From: Desulfobacterales bacterium | GTDB lineage: Bacteria; Desulfobacterota; Desulfobacteria; Desulfobacterales; QNYZ01 | Direction of reading: 5' to 3' | Length of the DNA stretch: 5,703 nt | Assembly: GCA_029938515.1 (NCBI GenBank) | Contig: JAOZUU010000200.1 | Span: forward strand, 1-5,703 | Shown: piece after piece, positions 1-5,124 of the stretch | Layout: each line of letters opens with the position of its first letter | Position numbering within the stretch: the first letter of the stretch is position 1 | The notes under the pieces: generated by a model | What the model was told of the DNA's origin: nothing | The model's input: the letters and a program-made list of their open reading frames with translations, nothing else | Database searches by the model: none | Position numbers and translations under genes: made by a program

Positions 1-9
1 CCTGTGGTT

Positions 10-28
10 GATCCGCCTGAGGCGGATC
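10..28. repeat. Perfect 19-bp palindrome (8-bp arms, 3-nt loop)
   Basis: The sequence GATCCGCC-TGA-GGCGGATC forms a perfect 8-bp stem with a 3-nt loop. It lies 107 bp past the livF stop on the minus strand, next to a C10 tract. No T-run follows on either strand, so it is not a canonical intrinsic terminator. It looks like a REP-type dispersed palindrome placed beyond the 3' end of the operon, but with only one copy in the window its repeat status is an inference. Confidence 0.5.
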
Positions 29-33
29 GCCTT

Positions 34-43
34 CCCCCCCCCC
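34..43. repeat. C10/G10 homopolymer tract
   Basis: Ten consecutive C on the plus strand (G10 on the minus strand) sit 5 bp from the palindrome. On the minus strand the tract falls inside a short open frame that starts with ATG at 78 and runs off the left edge. Tracts of this kind are prone to slippage and also to sequencing or assembly error. Confidence 0.6.
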
Positions 44-135
44 TCAAAGTCTGGGACCTTCGACTTGAACTCGAACATAAATTACTATTTTTCAAAGGTC
101 TCGTCGGTTGAACAGATACTTAAAACCTGAAAAAT

Positions 136-831
136 TTATATACACAGATATTTGTTCCTGACTTCCTCGTTGTCTCTGAGATCGTCGCTGGTGCCGTGAT
201 ATTTGATTACACCATTATCTATGATATACCCCCGGTCACTCAGACGTAGGGCGACTTCCAGGTTCTGTTCTGCCAAAAGAACGGTCATACCGCTTTCTCT
301 GAGGCGGGCAATCTGCTCTTCAAGCATGTTTACAATCAGGGGCGCCAATCCCTCGGTCGGCTCATCAAGCAAAATAAACTCAGGGTTGGTCATCAGAGCC
401 CTTGCGATGGTCAACATTTGCTGCTCACCGCCACTTAGAAATCCGGCTCTGCGTGTATCTATTTTTCCTAAAGCCGGGAAAAAATCATACACCCGACCCT
501 TGTCCCACCCGCCCTCTTGAAAGCTTCTCTCGGAAATCTCCAGATTTTCTCCAACCGTGAGGTCGGCAAACACCCGTCGATTGTCAGGGACAAATCCAAT
601 TCCCATGCGGGCCATCAGGTATGGTTTTTGGCCGGTACACCTTATGCCTTTAAATTTGATAAATCCCTGTTGAGGCGGCGTTAACCCCATAATACTTTTA
701 ATTGTTGTGCTTTTCCCCGCTCCGTTTCGCCCGAGAATACAGATGATCTCACCCTGCCCCACTTCAAGCGAAACGCCGAAAAGAATATGGCTCAAGCCGT
801 AAAATGTATGGATGTCTTCTACGTAGAGCAT
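136..831 (-). CDS. livF: HAAT-family ABC transporter ATP-binding protein LivF
   Basis: This is the second cytoplasmic ATPase of a branched-chain amino acid type importer; it pairs with LivG to power uptake through LivH/LivM. The 231 residues match the usual LivF length. Walker A is GRNGAGKST (34-42), the LivF hallmark VPDNRRVF is at 81-88 (commonly VPEGRRVF), the ABC signature is LSGGEQQ (132-138) and Walker B is FILLDEP (152-158). The switch region reads AEQN, with Gln where many ABC ATPases have the H-loop His; this is normal for LivF. The ATG overlaps the end of livG by 13 bp. A GGAGGTG Shine-Dalgarno lies 7 nt upstream, inside livG codons, and supports this start and translational coupling. 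It is the last gene of the operon; no clear terminator follows. Confidence 0.95.
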   Translation of the reverse strand: MLYVEDIHTFYGLSHILFGVSLEVGQGEIICILGRNGAGKSTTIKSIMGLTPPQQGFIKFKGIRCTGQKPYLMARMGIGFVPDNRRVFADLTVGENLEISERSFQEGGWDKGRVYDFFPALGKIDTRRAGFLSGGEQQMLTIARALMTNPEFILLDEPTEGLAPLIVNMLEEQIARLRESGMTVLLAEQNLEVALRLSDRGYIIDNGVIKYHGTSDDLRDNEEVRNKYLCI

Positions 832-1568
832 TGGTCTGCACCTCCAAGATAGGCTTCCCGTACCTGCTGGTTATTTCGAACCTCGTCAGGAGAACCCTGG
901 ATAATCGATTTCCCCTGTTTCATGACCATGATCCGGCTTGCAATGGAGAAAACCATGCCCATATCGTGTTCACAGAACAGAATGGTAAGTCCTAGCTCAC
1001 CGGACAATCGTTCCATCAAGCGTAGTGTCACCGCTGTTTCTTCGGGCGACATACCGGCAGTGGGTTCGTCTAAGATAAGCAACTCGGGACGATTCCCAAG
1101 GGCAATTGCAATCTCCAGAACTTTCTGATCCCCATGCGACAGAGATCCGCTGGTCATCTCCGACTTGTCAAGAAGGCCAACGCTGCCGAGAATTTTCCGG
1201 GTTTCACTGACAGCCATGGTTTTCGCCGGTTGGAATATATTGAATGTTTTTTTTCGGTAAGAAAGAACAGCTACCTGAACATTTTCAAATACGGTGAGGC
1301 GGTTGAAGATATTGACCACCTGGTAGGAGCGGCTTATTCCTTTGCGACAAACCAAATAGGGCAACATACCGGCGATATTCTCTTCCTTGAACAAAATGCT
1401 CCCGGATGTCGGTGCGAGCTGACCGGTGATCAAATGAAACAAGGTGGTTTTACCGGCACCGTTGGGCCCGATCACGGCGACAACATCGCCCTTTTCTACG
1501 TTTAACGTAGTGTCGTTGACCGCCAGAAATCCGTCAAACGATTTTTGGAGAGCTTTAACTTGGAGCAT
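819..1568 (-). CDS. livG: HAAT-family ABC transporter ATP-binding protein LivG
   Basis: This is the first ATPase subunit of the importer. The 249 residues fit the LivG family. Walker A is GPNGAGKTT (34-42), the Q-loop Gln is at 83 in SRSYQ, the signature is LSHGDQ (143-148), Walker B is LLILDEP (163-169) and the switch His is at 201 in CEHDM. The tail EAYLGG is the usual LivG ending, followed here by six extra residues (ADQCST) that overlap livF. The LSHGDQ form differs from the LSYGQQ common in enterobacteria but is a known variant. The ATG directly abuts the livM TAG (TAGATG), with AAGGAGGG just upstream, so start choice and coupling to livM are clear. Confidence 0.95.
   Translation of the reverse strand: MLQVKALQKSFDGFLAVNDTTLNVEKGDVVAVIGPNGAGKTTLFHLITGQLAPTSGSILFKEENIAGMLPYLVCRKGISRSYQVVNIFNRLTVFENVQVAVLSYRKKTFNIFQPAKTMAVSETRKILGSVGLLDKSEMTSGSLSHGDQKVLEIAIALGNRPELLILDEPTAGMSPEETAVTLRLMERLSGELGLTILFCEHDMGMVFSIASRIMVMKQGKSIIQGSPDEVRNNQQVREAYLGGADQCST
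839..845 (-). promoter_or_regulatory. livF ribosome binding site inside livG
   Basis: On the minus strand GGAGGTG stands 7 nt before the livF ATG and is itself part of the livG codons for Gly-Gly near the LivG C-terminus. It fixes the livF start at 831 and implies coupled translation of the two ATPases. Confidence 0.75.
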
Positions 1569-2522
1569 CTATCCCTCCTTCTTTTCAGAAGGCACGTCCT
1601 TTTTGAAAAACAGGCTAAGCACGCCTTCCGGCAAAAAGAAAATGAGCAGCATTAAAACAAGACCAAGAATCAATGTCCAGTATTCAGTGTAAATCCCTAC
1701 AAATGTTCTCACTGTAATGATTATGACAGCACCCAGTGCAGGGCCCATAAAGAAAAACCAACCGCCCAGCAGGCACATAATAAGCGTTTCCATGGAGAAT
1801 GTCCAGAACATCAGGTCCGGAAATACCGACCCTTCTATGGTAACAAAGAGGGTACCGGCAATCCCGGCGAAAAATGCTGCGATTATCTGGCCCACCAGTT
1901 GCTGCCTCTGTACATTGATACCGACTGCTTCGCATCGTTCCGGGTTATCCCGGATTCCCTGAAAGGTTCTGCCGAAGGGTGAATTGACGATTATGTACAT
2001 CAACAGCAAGCAGGCGGCTGTAACGATCAGATTGAAATAATACGCCCCGGTAGACGATCCGATCAGATCCGGTATAGGAATACCGTGGATACCGTCATCG
2101 CCACCGGTAAAGGAATACCAGCGATAGGTAATGGCCCAGACTAGGGAACCGAGCGAAAGTTGTAGCATACCAAAATAAAGTTGTGTCAGACGTACTGTGA
2201 TCAGCCCCAGTACAAGTCCAAGGAGAGCGGAACAAAAAGGGGCTATCACATAGCCTATCCATATGGGCAGGCCTGATTTTGTGACAAACAGAGCAAAAGC
2301 ATAGGCACCAAATCCGTAAAACACTGCATGATGAAACTGGTACATGCCGCCGAATCCCAGGACCATGTTGAGGCTGGTGGCCAGAAGGCAGATCGCAAAA
2401 ATCAGCGCGAGAAGATAGATGTAAAACCGTGTCAGAAAGTATGGCAGTAGCAGGAACGCTACCAGCAGCACTATGCCGATGATAATTGTCTTTTTACTGA
2501 ACAGGGCATTATACAAAATCAT
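1569..2522 (-). CDS. livM: HAAT-family ABC transporter permease LivM
   Basis: This is one of the two inner-membrane permeases forming the translocation channel with LivH. At 317 residues it has a normal length and is hydrophobic throughout, with roughly eight to ten membrane segments. Recognisable blocks are LNMVLGFGGMYQFHHAVFYG (51-70), TGGDDGIHGIP (139-149), and the cytoplasmic coupling loop beginning GRTFQGIRDNPERCEAVGIN (184-203), which contacts an ATPase. It ends LPEGVLSLF plus a charged tail. The first block usually contains a (S/N)-x-G-H-A stretch; here it reads Q-F-H-H-A, an unusual substitution. The ATG lies 6 bp after the livH stop, with a modest AGGGA overlapping that stop. Fourth gene-order neighbours and motifs make the family secure; substrate is not known. 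Confidence 0.95.
   Translation of the reverse strand: MILYNALFSKKTIIIGIVLLVAFLLLPYFLTRFYIYLLALIFAICLLATSLNMVLGFGGMYQFHHAVFYGFGAYAFALFVTKSGLPIWIGYVIAPFCSALLGLVLGLITVRLTQLYFGMLQLSLGSLVWAITYRWYSFTGGDDGIHGIPIPDLIGSSTGAYYFNLIVTAACLLLMYIIVNSPFGRTFQGIRDNPERCEAVGINVQRQQLVGQIIAAFFAGIAGTLFVTIEGSVFPDLMFWTFSMETLIMCLLGGWFFFMGPALGAVIIITVRTFVGIYTEYWTLILGLVLMLLIFFLPEGVLSLFFKKDVPSEKKEG
1573..1580 (-). promoter_or_regulatory. livG ribosome binding site inside livM
   Basis: AAGGAGGG on the minus strand lies 4 nt before the livG ATG, within the last livM codons (Lys-Glu-Gly). A ribosome finishing livM would stop right at the livG start, a classic coupling arrangement. Confidence 0.75.
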
Positions 2523-2528
2523 CTTTCC

Positions 2529-3425
2529 CTACCATGTCGATTTAAGAAGGCCTTTTGGTCGAAAAATTAGTACAATAACCACCGCCATATATGGAAAGAC
2601 AATGGCAAACTGGGGTAAGAGCAGTATCCCTATGGAATCAGTCAAACCAAAAATTAATGCCCCGAGAAGCGCACCCCAGATATTACCGAGACCGCCGATG
2701 ATGACAATCAAAAATGCTTCGATGATGATGGCGTGATCCATTCCCTGGGTAATGTTCTGGGTGGGAGCCACAAGCGCGCCGCCAAGTCCCGCCAGGTAAC
2801 AGCCTATAACGAATACTGCGGCAAATACCCCGCTGACATTAATGCCGATGGCACCTACCATTTCCCTGTCCACTGCGGCAGCACGTGCGATTTTTCCGAT
2901 TTTGGTCTTGTTTGTCAAAAACCATAGACCTGCTGCCACCAAGGGGCCCATCATCAGCAAAAAAAGATTATATCGCGGAAAAGGAAACCCCGATATGGAA
3001 AAGGAACCCTGAAGAAATAACGGAGCGGTCAGGCTCCTGTAATCCGAGCCCCATATCAATTTGACCATGTCCCCGATCACGAGTGAAAAGGCAAAAGTAA
3101 ACAAAAGGAGCATCATGTGCTCCCGCTCATAAAGGTGGCAGAATAGGCTTCGTTCCACAAGAAAACTGATAAGAGCGACACCAAGAGGGGCAACTGTTAG
3201 AGCCAGCCAGAAACCCAGTGCGCTCTGACCAAACAGAGAAGCGAAGGTGTATGTCATAAAAGCTCCGACCATATACAAGGACCCGTGGGCAACGTTCGGA
3301 ATTCGAAGGACTCCGAGTACAAGGCTCAAGCCGGAAGCCACGATAAAGAGGATAGTGGTTCGACTAAGACCGACAAGCACTTGCTGAAACAGCGAGGCCA
3401 GGGAGATATTTGTGGCAAACTCCAT
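2529..3425 (-). CDS. livH: HAAT-family ABC transporter permease LivH
   Basis: This is the partner inner-membrane permease of LivM. The 298 residues are typical for LivH. The N-terminal block NVAHGSLYMVGA (44-55) is the LivH counterpart of the usual NFAHG(E/S)xYMxGA. The coupling loop includes a GINVSG stretch, GGLGNIWGA lies at 244-252, and the C-terminus has RPKGLL (289-294). About eight membrane segments can be seen. The start is supported by AAAGG 8 nt upstream, a weaker site than that of livK. A 77-bp gap with a strong hairpin separates it from livK, while the downstream gap to livM is only 6 bp, so livHMGF form a tight block. Confidence 0.95.
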   Translation of the reverse strand: MEFATNISLASLFQQVLVGLSRTTILFIVASGLSLVLGVLRIPNVAHGSLYMVGAFMTYTFASLFGQSALGFWLALTVAPLGVALISFLVERSLFCHLYEREHMMLLLFTFAFSLVIGDMVKLIWGSDYRSLTAPLFLQGSFSISGFPFPRYNLFLLMMGPLVAAGLWFLTNKTKIGKIARAAAVDREMVGAIGINVSGVFAAVFVIGCYLAGLGGALVAPTQNITQGMDHAIIIEAFLIVIIGGLGNIWGALLGALIFGLTDSIGILLLPQFAIVFPYMAVVIVLIFRPKGLLKSTW

Positions 3426-3448
3426 AGATAAACCTTTAAACTGAGGTG

Positions 3449-3482
3449 CTCAGGGGATGGGAAATTCCTCCCATTCCCTGAG
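3449..3482 (-). promoter_or_regulatory. Stem-loop between livK and livH
   Basis: Arms at 3482-3469 and 3462-3449 pair over 14 positions with a single A-C mismatch in the minus-strand RNA, around a 6-nt loop. The hairpin starts 20 nt after the livK stop and ends 23 nt before the livH ATG. No U-run follows, so it is probably not a strong terminator. In ABC importer operons hairpins at this point typically protect the upstream binding-protein mRNA or partly attenuate, raising binding protein over membrane subunits; that role is inferred here. Confidence 0.75.
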
Positions 3483-3502
3483 TTTGTGTTTAGTAGATAA
3501 CG

Positions 3503-4726
3503 CTATTGATTTCTTGCTTTTTTGATCTCCTCGATAGAAGGCATGACATCTTTACCGGGGATAGTCACGATATCTGTGGCGACTAAAAAATCGTAACCGG
3601 CTACCTTTTTGGTGACACCCATGAACATGGGCAGCATGGCCTGATGGTCGTAGGCACGCATGGTGATCTTGCCCACCGGGCTGTTAACCCACATTCCCTC
3701 AACGTTGTCGATAAATTCTTCAGTATCGACTTTTCCTGCTTTTTTATAGGCGCCAAATATGAACTTGGCGGCGAGCAGGCCGTAAACAGCGCCTACAGCC
3801 GGTTTACGATTGTAGGCTTCTTCGAAATTTTTTACGAAGCTCTTGTTAGCAGCCGTCTCCGGATAGTAAAAAAAGTAGTTGGATGTTCCAATCACACCTT
3901 CCGGTGCTTCAAGGCCCAGCGGCTTCAATGTGGAGAGTTCTGTGGCTGTATGCATGAAAAAAGGTACCCGCTCATTGAACCCGGTAGCTTTGGCGGCTTT
4001 GAGGAATGGAACGTTGTCACGACCGCCGGTGGCAATGATAACAGCATCCGGCTTTGCAGAAAGGATAGCGGTAATATAGGGCGTAAAATCGGGCTCTCCT
4101 ACCTTCCACCAGGACTGGCCGAGGAGTTCGACGCCGGGTTGCATCTTTTTCAGATTGCTCCATACGCCGTCCGCAATGGCATGGCCGTATTCATAATCAT
4201 CACCGGCGATCCAGTATTTCTTGTATGGCTTTTTGGCCAGTCCGGCCGCAGCTGCCTTTCCGGCTATTGCTGTATTCTCTGTAATTGAGAAGACATATCG
4301 GTGCCCTTTTGCTCCGGTGATTTTAGCACTCTTTGAAAAGGTTACAAAAAACGGCACTTTCTCTTTTTTGCACAAATTGGAAATAGCCAGCGCAAGCGCG
4401 CTGTTGATTGTGCCCATCATGATATCAACGTTCTCTCTGTAAATCAGTTCTTTGGCGGCAGACAATCCAAGATCAACCTTGAATTTACTGTCCCTGGTGA
4501 AAACTTCGATCTTGCGGCCTAGTATTCCGCCGGCAGCATTGATCTTTTTCACTTCAAGTTTGAAACCGTCGCGAACATCGTTTGTGTATGTACTGGCCGG
4601 ACCTGAATAGCAGTCGACTATTCCGATCTTTAATACTTTTGCCGCGAGTGATGAAGGGGCAATAACAAACATACATGCAATGATCATAATTGAAAAGCTG
4701 ATGCTGGAAACTGACAAATTTTTCAT
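3503..4726 (-). CDS. livK: Periplasmic HAAT-type substrate-binding protein
   Basis: This is the ligand-capturing component of the importer, a type I periplasmic binding protein of the Peripla_BP_6 / LivK class. Of 407 residues, about the first 28 form a signal peptide (Lys2, hydrophobic core, SSLA-A), so the mature protein is periplasmic. The core opens with KIGIVDCYSGPAS (33-45), followed by INAAGGILGRKIEV (62-75), typical of the class. GDDYEYG in the middle and FPT-like interdomain segments fit the two-lobe fold. The mature part is lysine-rich. It is the first gene of the operon, with AAGGAGG 6 nt before the ATG. The ligand is uncertain: LivK relatives bind leucine, isoleucine or valine, but also amides, aromatic acids and other small carboxylates. 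The livK symbol states family, not proven substrate. Confidence 0.93.
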   Translation of the reverse strand: MKNLSVSSISFSIMIIACMFVIAPSSLAAKVLKIGIVDCYSGPASTYTNDVRDGFKLEVKKINAAGGILGRKIEVFTRDSKFKVDLGLSAAKELIYRENVDIMMGTINSALALAISNLCKKEKVPFFVTFSKSAKITGAKGHRYVFSITENTAIAGKAAAAGLAKKPYKKYWIAGDDYEYGHAIADGVWSNLKKMQPGVELLGQSWWKVGEPDFTPYITAILSAKPDAVIIATGGRDNVPFLKAAKATGFNERVPFFMHTATELSTLKPLGLEAPEGVIGTSNYFFYYPETAANKSFVKNFEEAYNRKPAVGAVYGLLAAKFIFGAYKKAGKVDTEEFIDNVEGMWVNSPVGKITMRAYDHQAMLPMFMGVTKKVAGYDFLVATDIVTIPGKDVMPSIEEIKKARNQ

Positions 4727-4732
4727 ACTATT

Positions 4733-4739
4733 CCTCCTT
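4733..4739 (-). promoter_or_regulatory. Strong livK ribosome binding site
   Basis: AAGGAGG on the minus strand, 6 nt before the livK ATG, is a near-perfect Shine-Dalgarno. It is clearly stronger than the AAAGG before livH and suits a binding protein made in excess. Confidence 0.85.
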
Positions 4740-4748
4740 TTTAAGTTA

Positions 4749-4844
4749 CCTGCCTCCAGAATTATTGCTTGTGCAAAAATCTATTTTTCGGGCAGTTAAG
4801 TTTTAATTCCCCCATGGCAGGACTTCTCGGTGAAGCCTGCCTCC
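4749..4844. repeat. Pair of CCTGCCTCC direct repeats
   Basis: The 9-mer CCTGCCTCC occurs at 4749-4757 and 4836-4844, 87 bp apart, in the region between the small ORF and livK. The second copy is also the right arm of the leader hairpin. They could be two binding sites of one regulator, or coincidence. Confidence 0.3.
4761..4766 (-). promoter_or_regulatory. Possible -10 element for the liv operon
   Basis: AATAAT on the minus strand matches TATAAT at five of six positions and lies about 35 nt before the livK ATG. No good TTGACA-like hexamer stands 16-18 bp upstream, so it would need an activator or is a chance match. No better promoter was found between 4727 and 4866. Confidence 0.2.
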
Positions 4845-4859
4845 GTTCCCTCGAATTAA
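4803..4859. promoter_or_regulatory. Nested inverted repeat in the livK leader region
   Basis: An inner hairpin (GGCAGG at 4816-4821, bulged A at 4822, CTTC at 4823-4826, 5-nt loop, GAAGCCTGCC at 4832-4841) is flanked by a second inverted pair, TTAATTC (4803-4809) and GAATTAA (4853-4859). It lies 77 bp or more upstream of livK and starts a few bases after the end of the small ORF. Neither strand has an immediate T-run, so it is not a clean terminator. It could be a leader structure, an operator or the 3' end of the small ORF transcript. Confidence 0.45.
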
Positions 4860-4866
4860 TTTTTAT

Positions 4867-5052
4867 TTATCCGTTTAAATCACTTTTGTCAAATCGCTTT
4901 AAGCTTTTAGCCATTATTCTGTGACCTTGTTCTTTGACAATCTTCTCGTGACGATTTTCTTTTTCCACGGGCTTTGGAAAGCTTATAATTCCTTTCAGCG
5001 AAGCTTCGCTTTTCTTCGCCAGTATTTTGCTGCCAAAACTGTAATTGTTCAT
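4867..5052 (-). CDS. Possible small basic protein of unknown function
   Basis: A 61-residue open frame, rich in Lys and Glu (PKPVEKENRHEKIVKEQGHR in the middle, KSLKRFDKSD near the end). I do not recognise the family. There is no signal peptide or membrane segment. No clear Shine-Dalgarno precedes the ATG, and the next internal ATG (giving MAKSLKRFDKSDLNG) has none either. It lies in AT-rich sequence between livK and a transposase remnant, in the same direction as the liv operon and ending 140 bp before livK. It could be a real small protein, a fragment of a larger decayed gene, or a chance frame. Confidence 0.25.
   Translation of the reverse strand: MNNYSFGSKILAKKSEASLKGIISFPKPVEKENRHEKIVKEQGHRIMAKSLKRFDKSDLNG
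4997..5010. repeat. Perfect 14-bp palindrome
   Basis: AGCGAAGCTTCGCT is identical to its reverse complement and has no spacer, so it suits a dimeric DNA-binding protein better than an RNA hairpin. It lies inside the doubtful small ORF, over codons for Glu-Ala-Ser. Confidence 0.4.
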
Positions 5053-5090
5053 ATCTAAATCGATGTTTAACTTCTTAACGTATCTTTGTA

Positions 5091-5107
5091 GGTTTTAAGG
5101 TAAAACC
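5091..5107. repeat. Short inverted repeat before the transposase remnant
   Basis: GGTTTTA-AGG-TAAAACC forms a 7-bp perfect stem with a 3-nt loop, 18 bp before transposase similarity begins. It may belong to a broken end of the insertion sequence or to the promoter region of the small ORF. A single copy is seen, so neither can be shown. Confidence 0.3.
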
Positions 5108-5124
5108 GGGTAAAATCAACATTT

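Noticed and set aside
1134..1505. A 123-codon plus-strand open frame antisense to livG
   Set aside because: It lies wholly within livG, which has all ABC ATPase motifs; the antisense product has no recognisable pattern.
3449..3482. Intrinsic terminator after livK
   Set aside because: The stem is strong but no U-run follows on the minus strand, and livHMGF would be left without another visible promoter in the gap.
3644..4288. A 214-codon plus-strand open frame antisense to livK
   Set aside because: It is the reverse-strand shadow of livK, whose signal peptide, family motifs and ribosome binding site are clear. The shadow protein shows no family motifs.
4670..4726. Lipoprotein signal in LivK (Ile-Ile-Ala-Cys ending at residue 18)
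   Set aside because: The Cys is inside the hydrophobic core and a better signal peptidase I site (Ser-Leu-Ala, near residue 28) follows, so a soluble periplasmic protein is more likely.
4772..4780. Sigma-54 type -12 element (TTTTTGCAC on the minus strand, about 45 nt before livK)
   Set aside because: No GG dinucleotide stands at the required -24 spacing; the bases there are AA.
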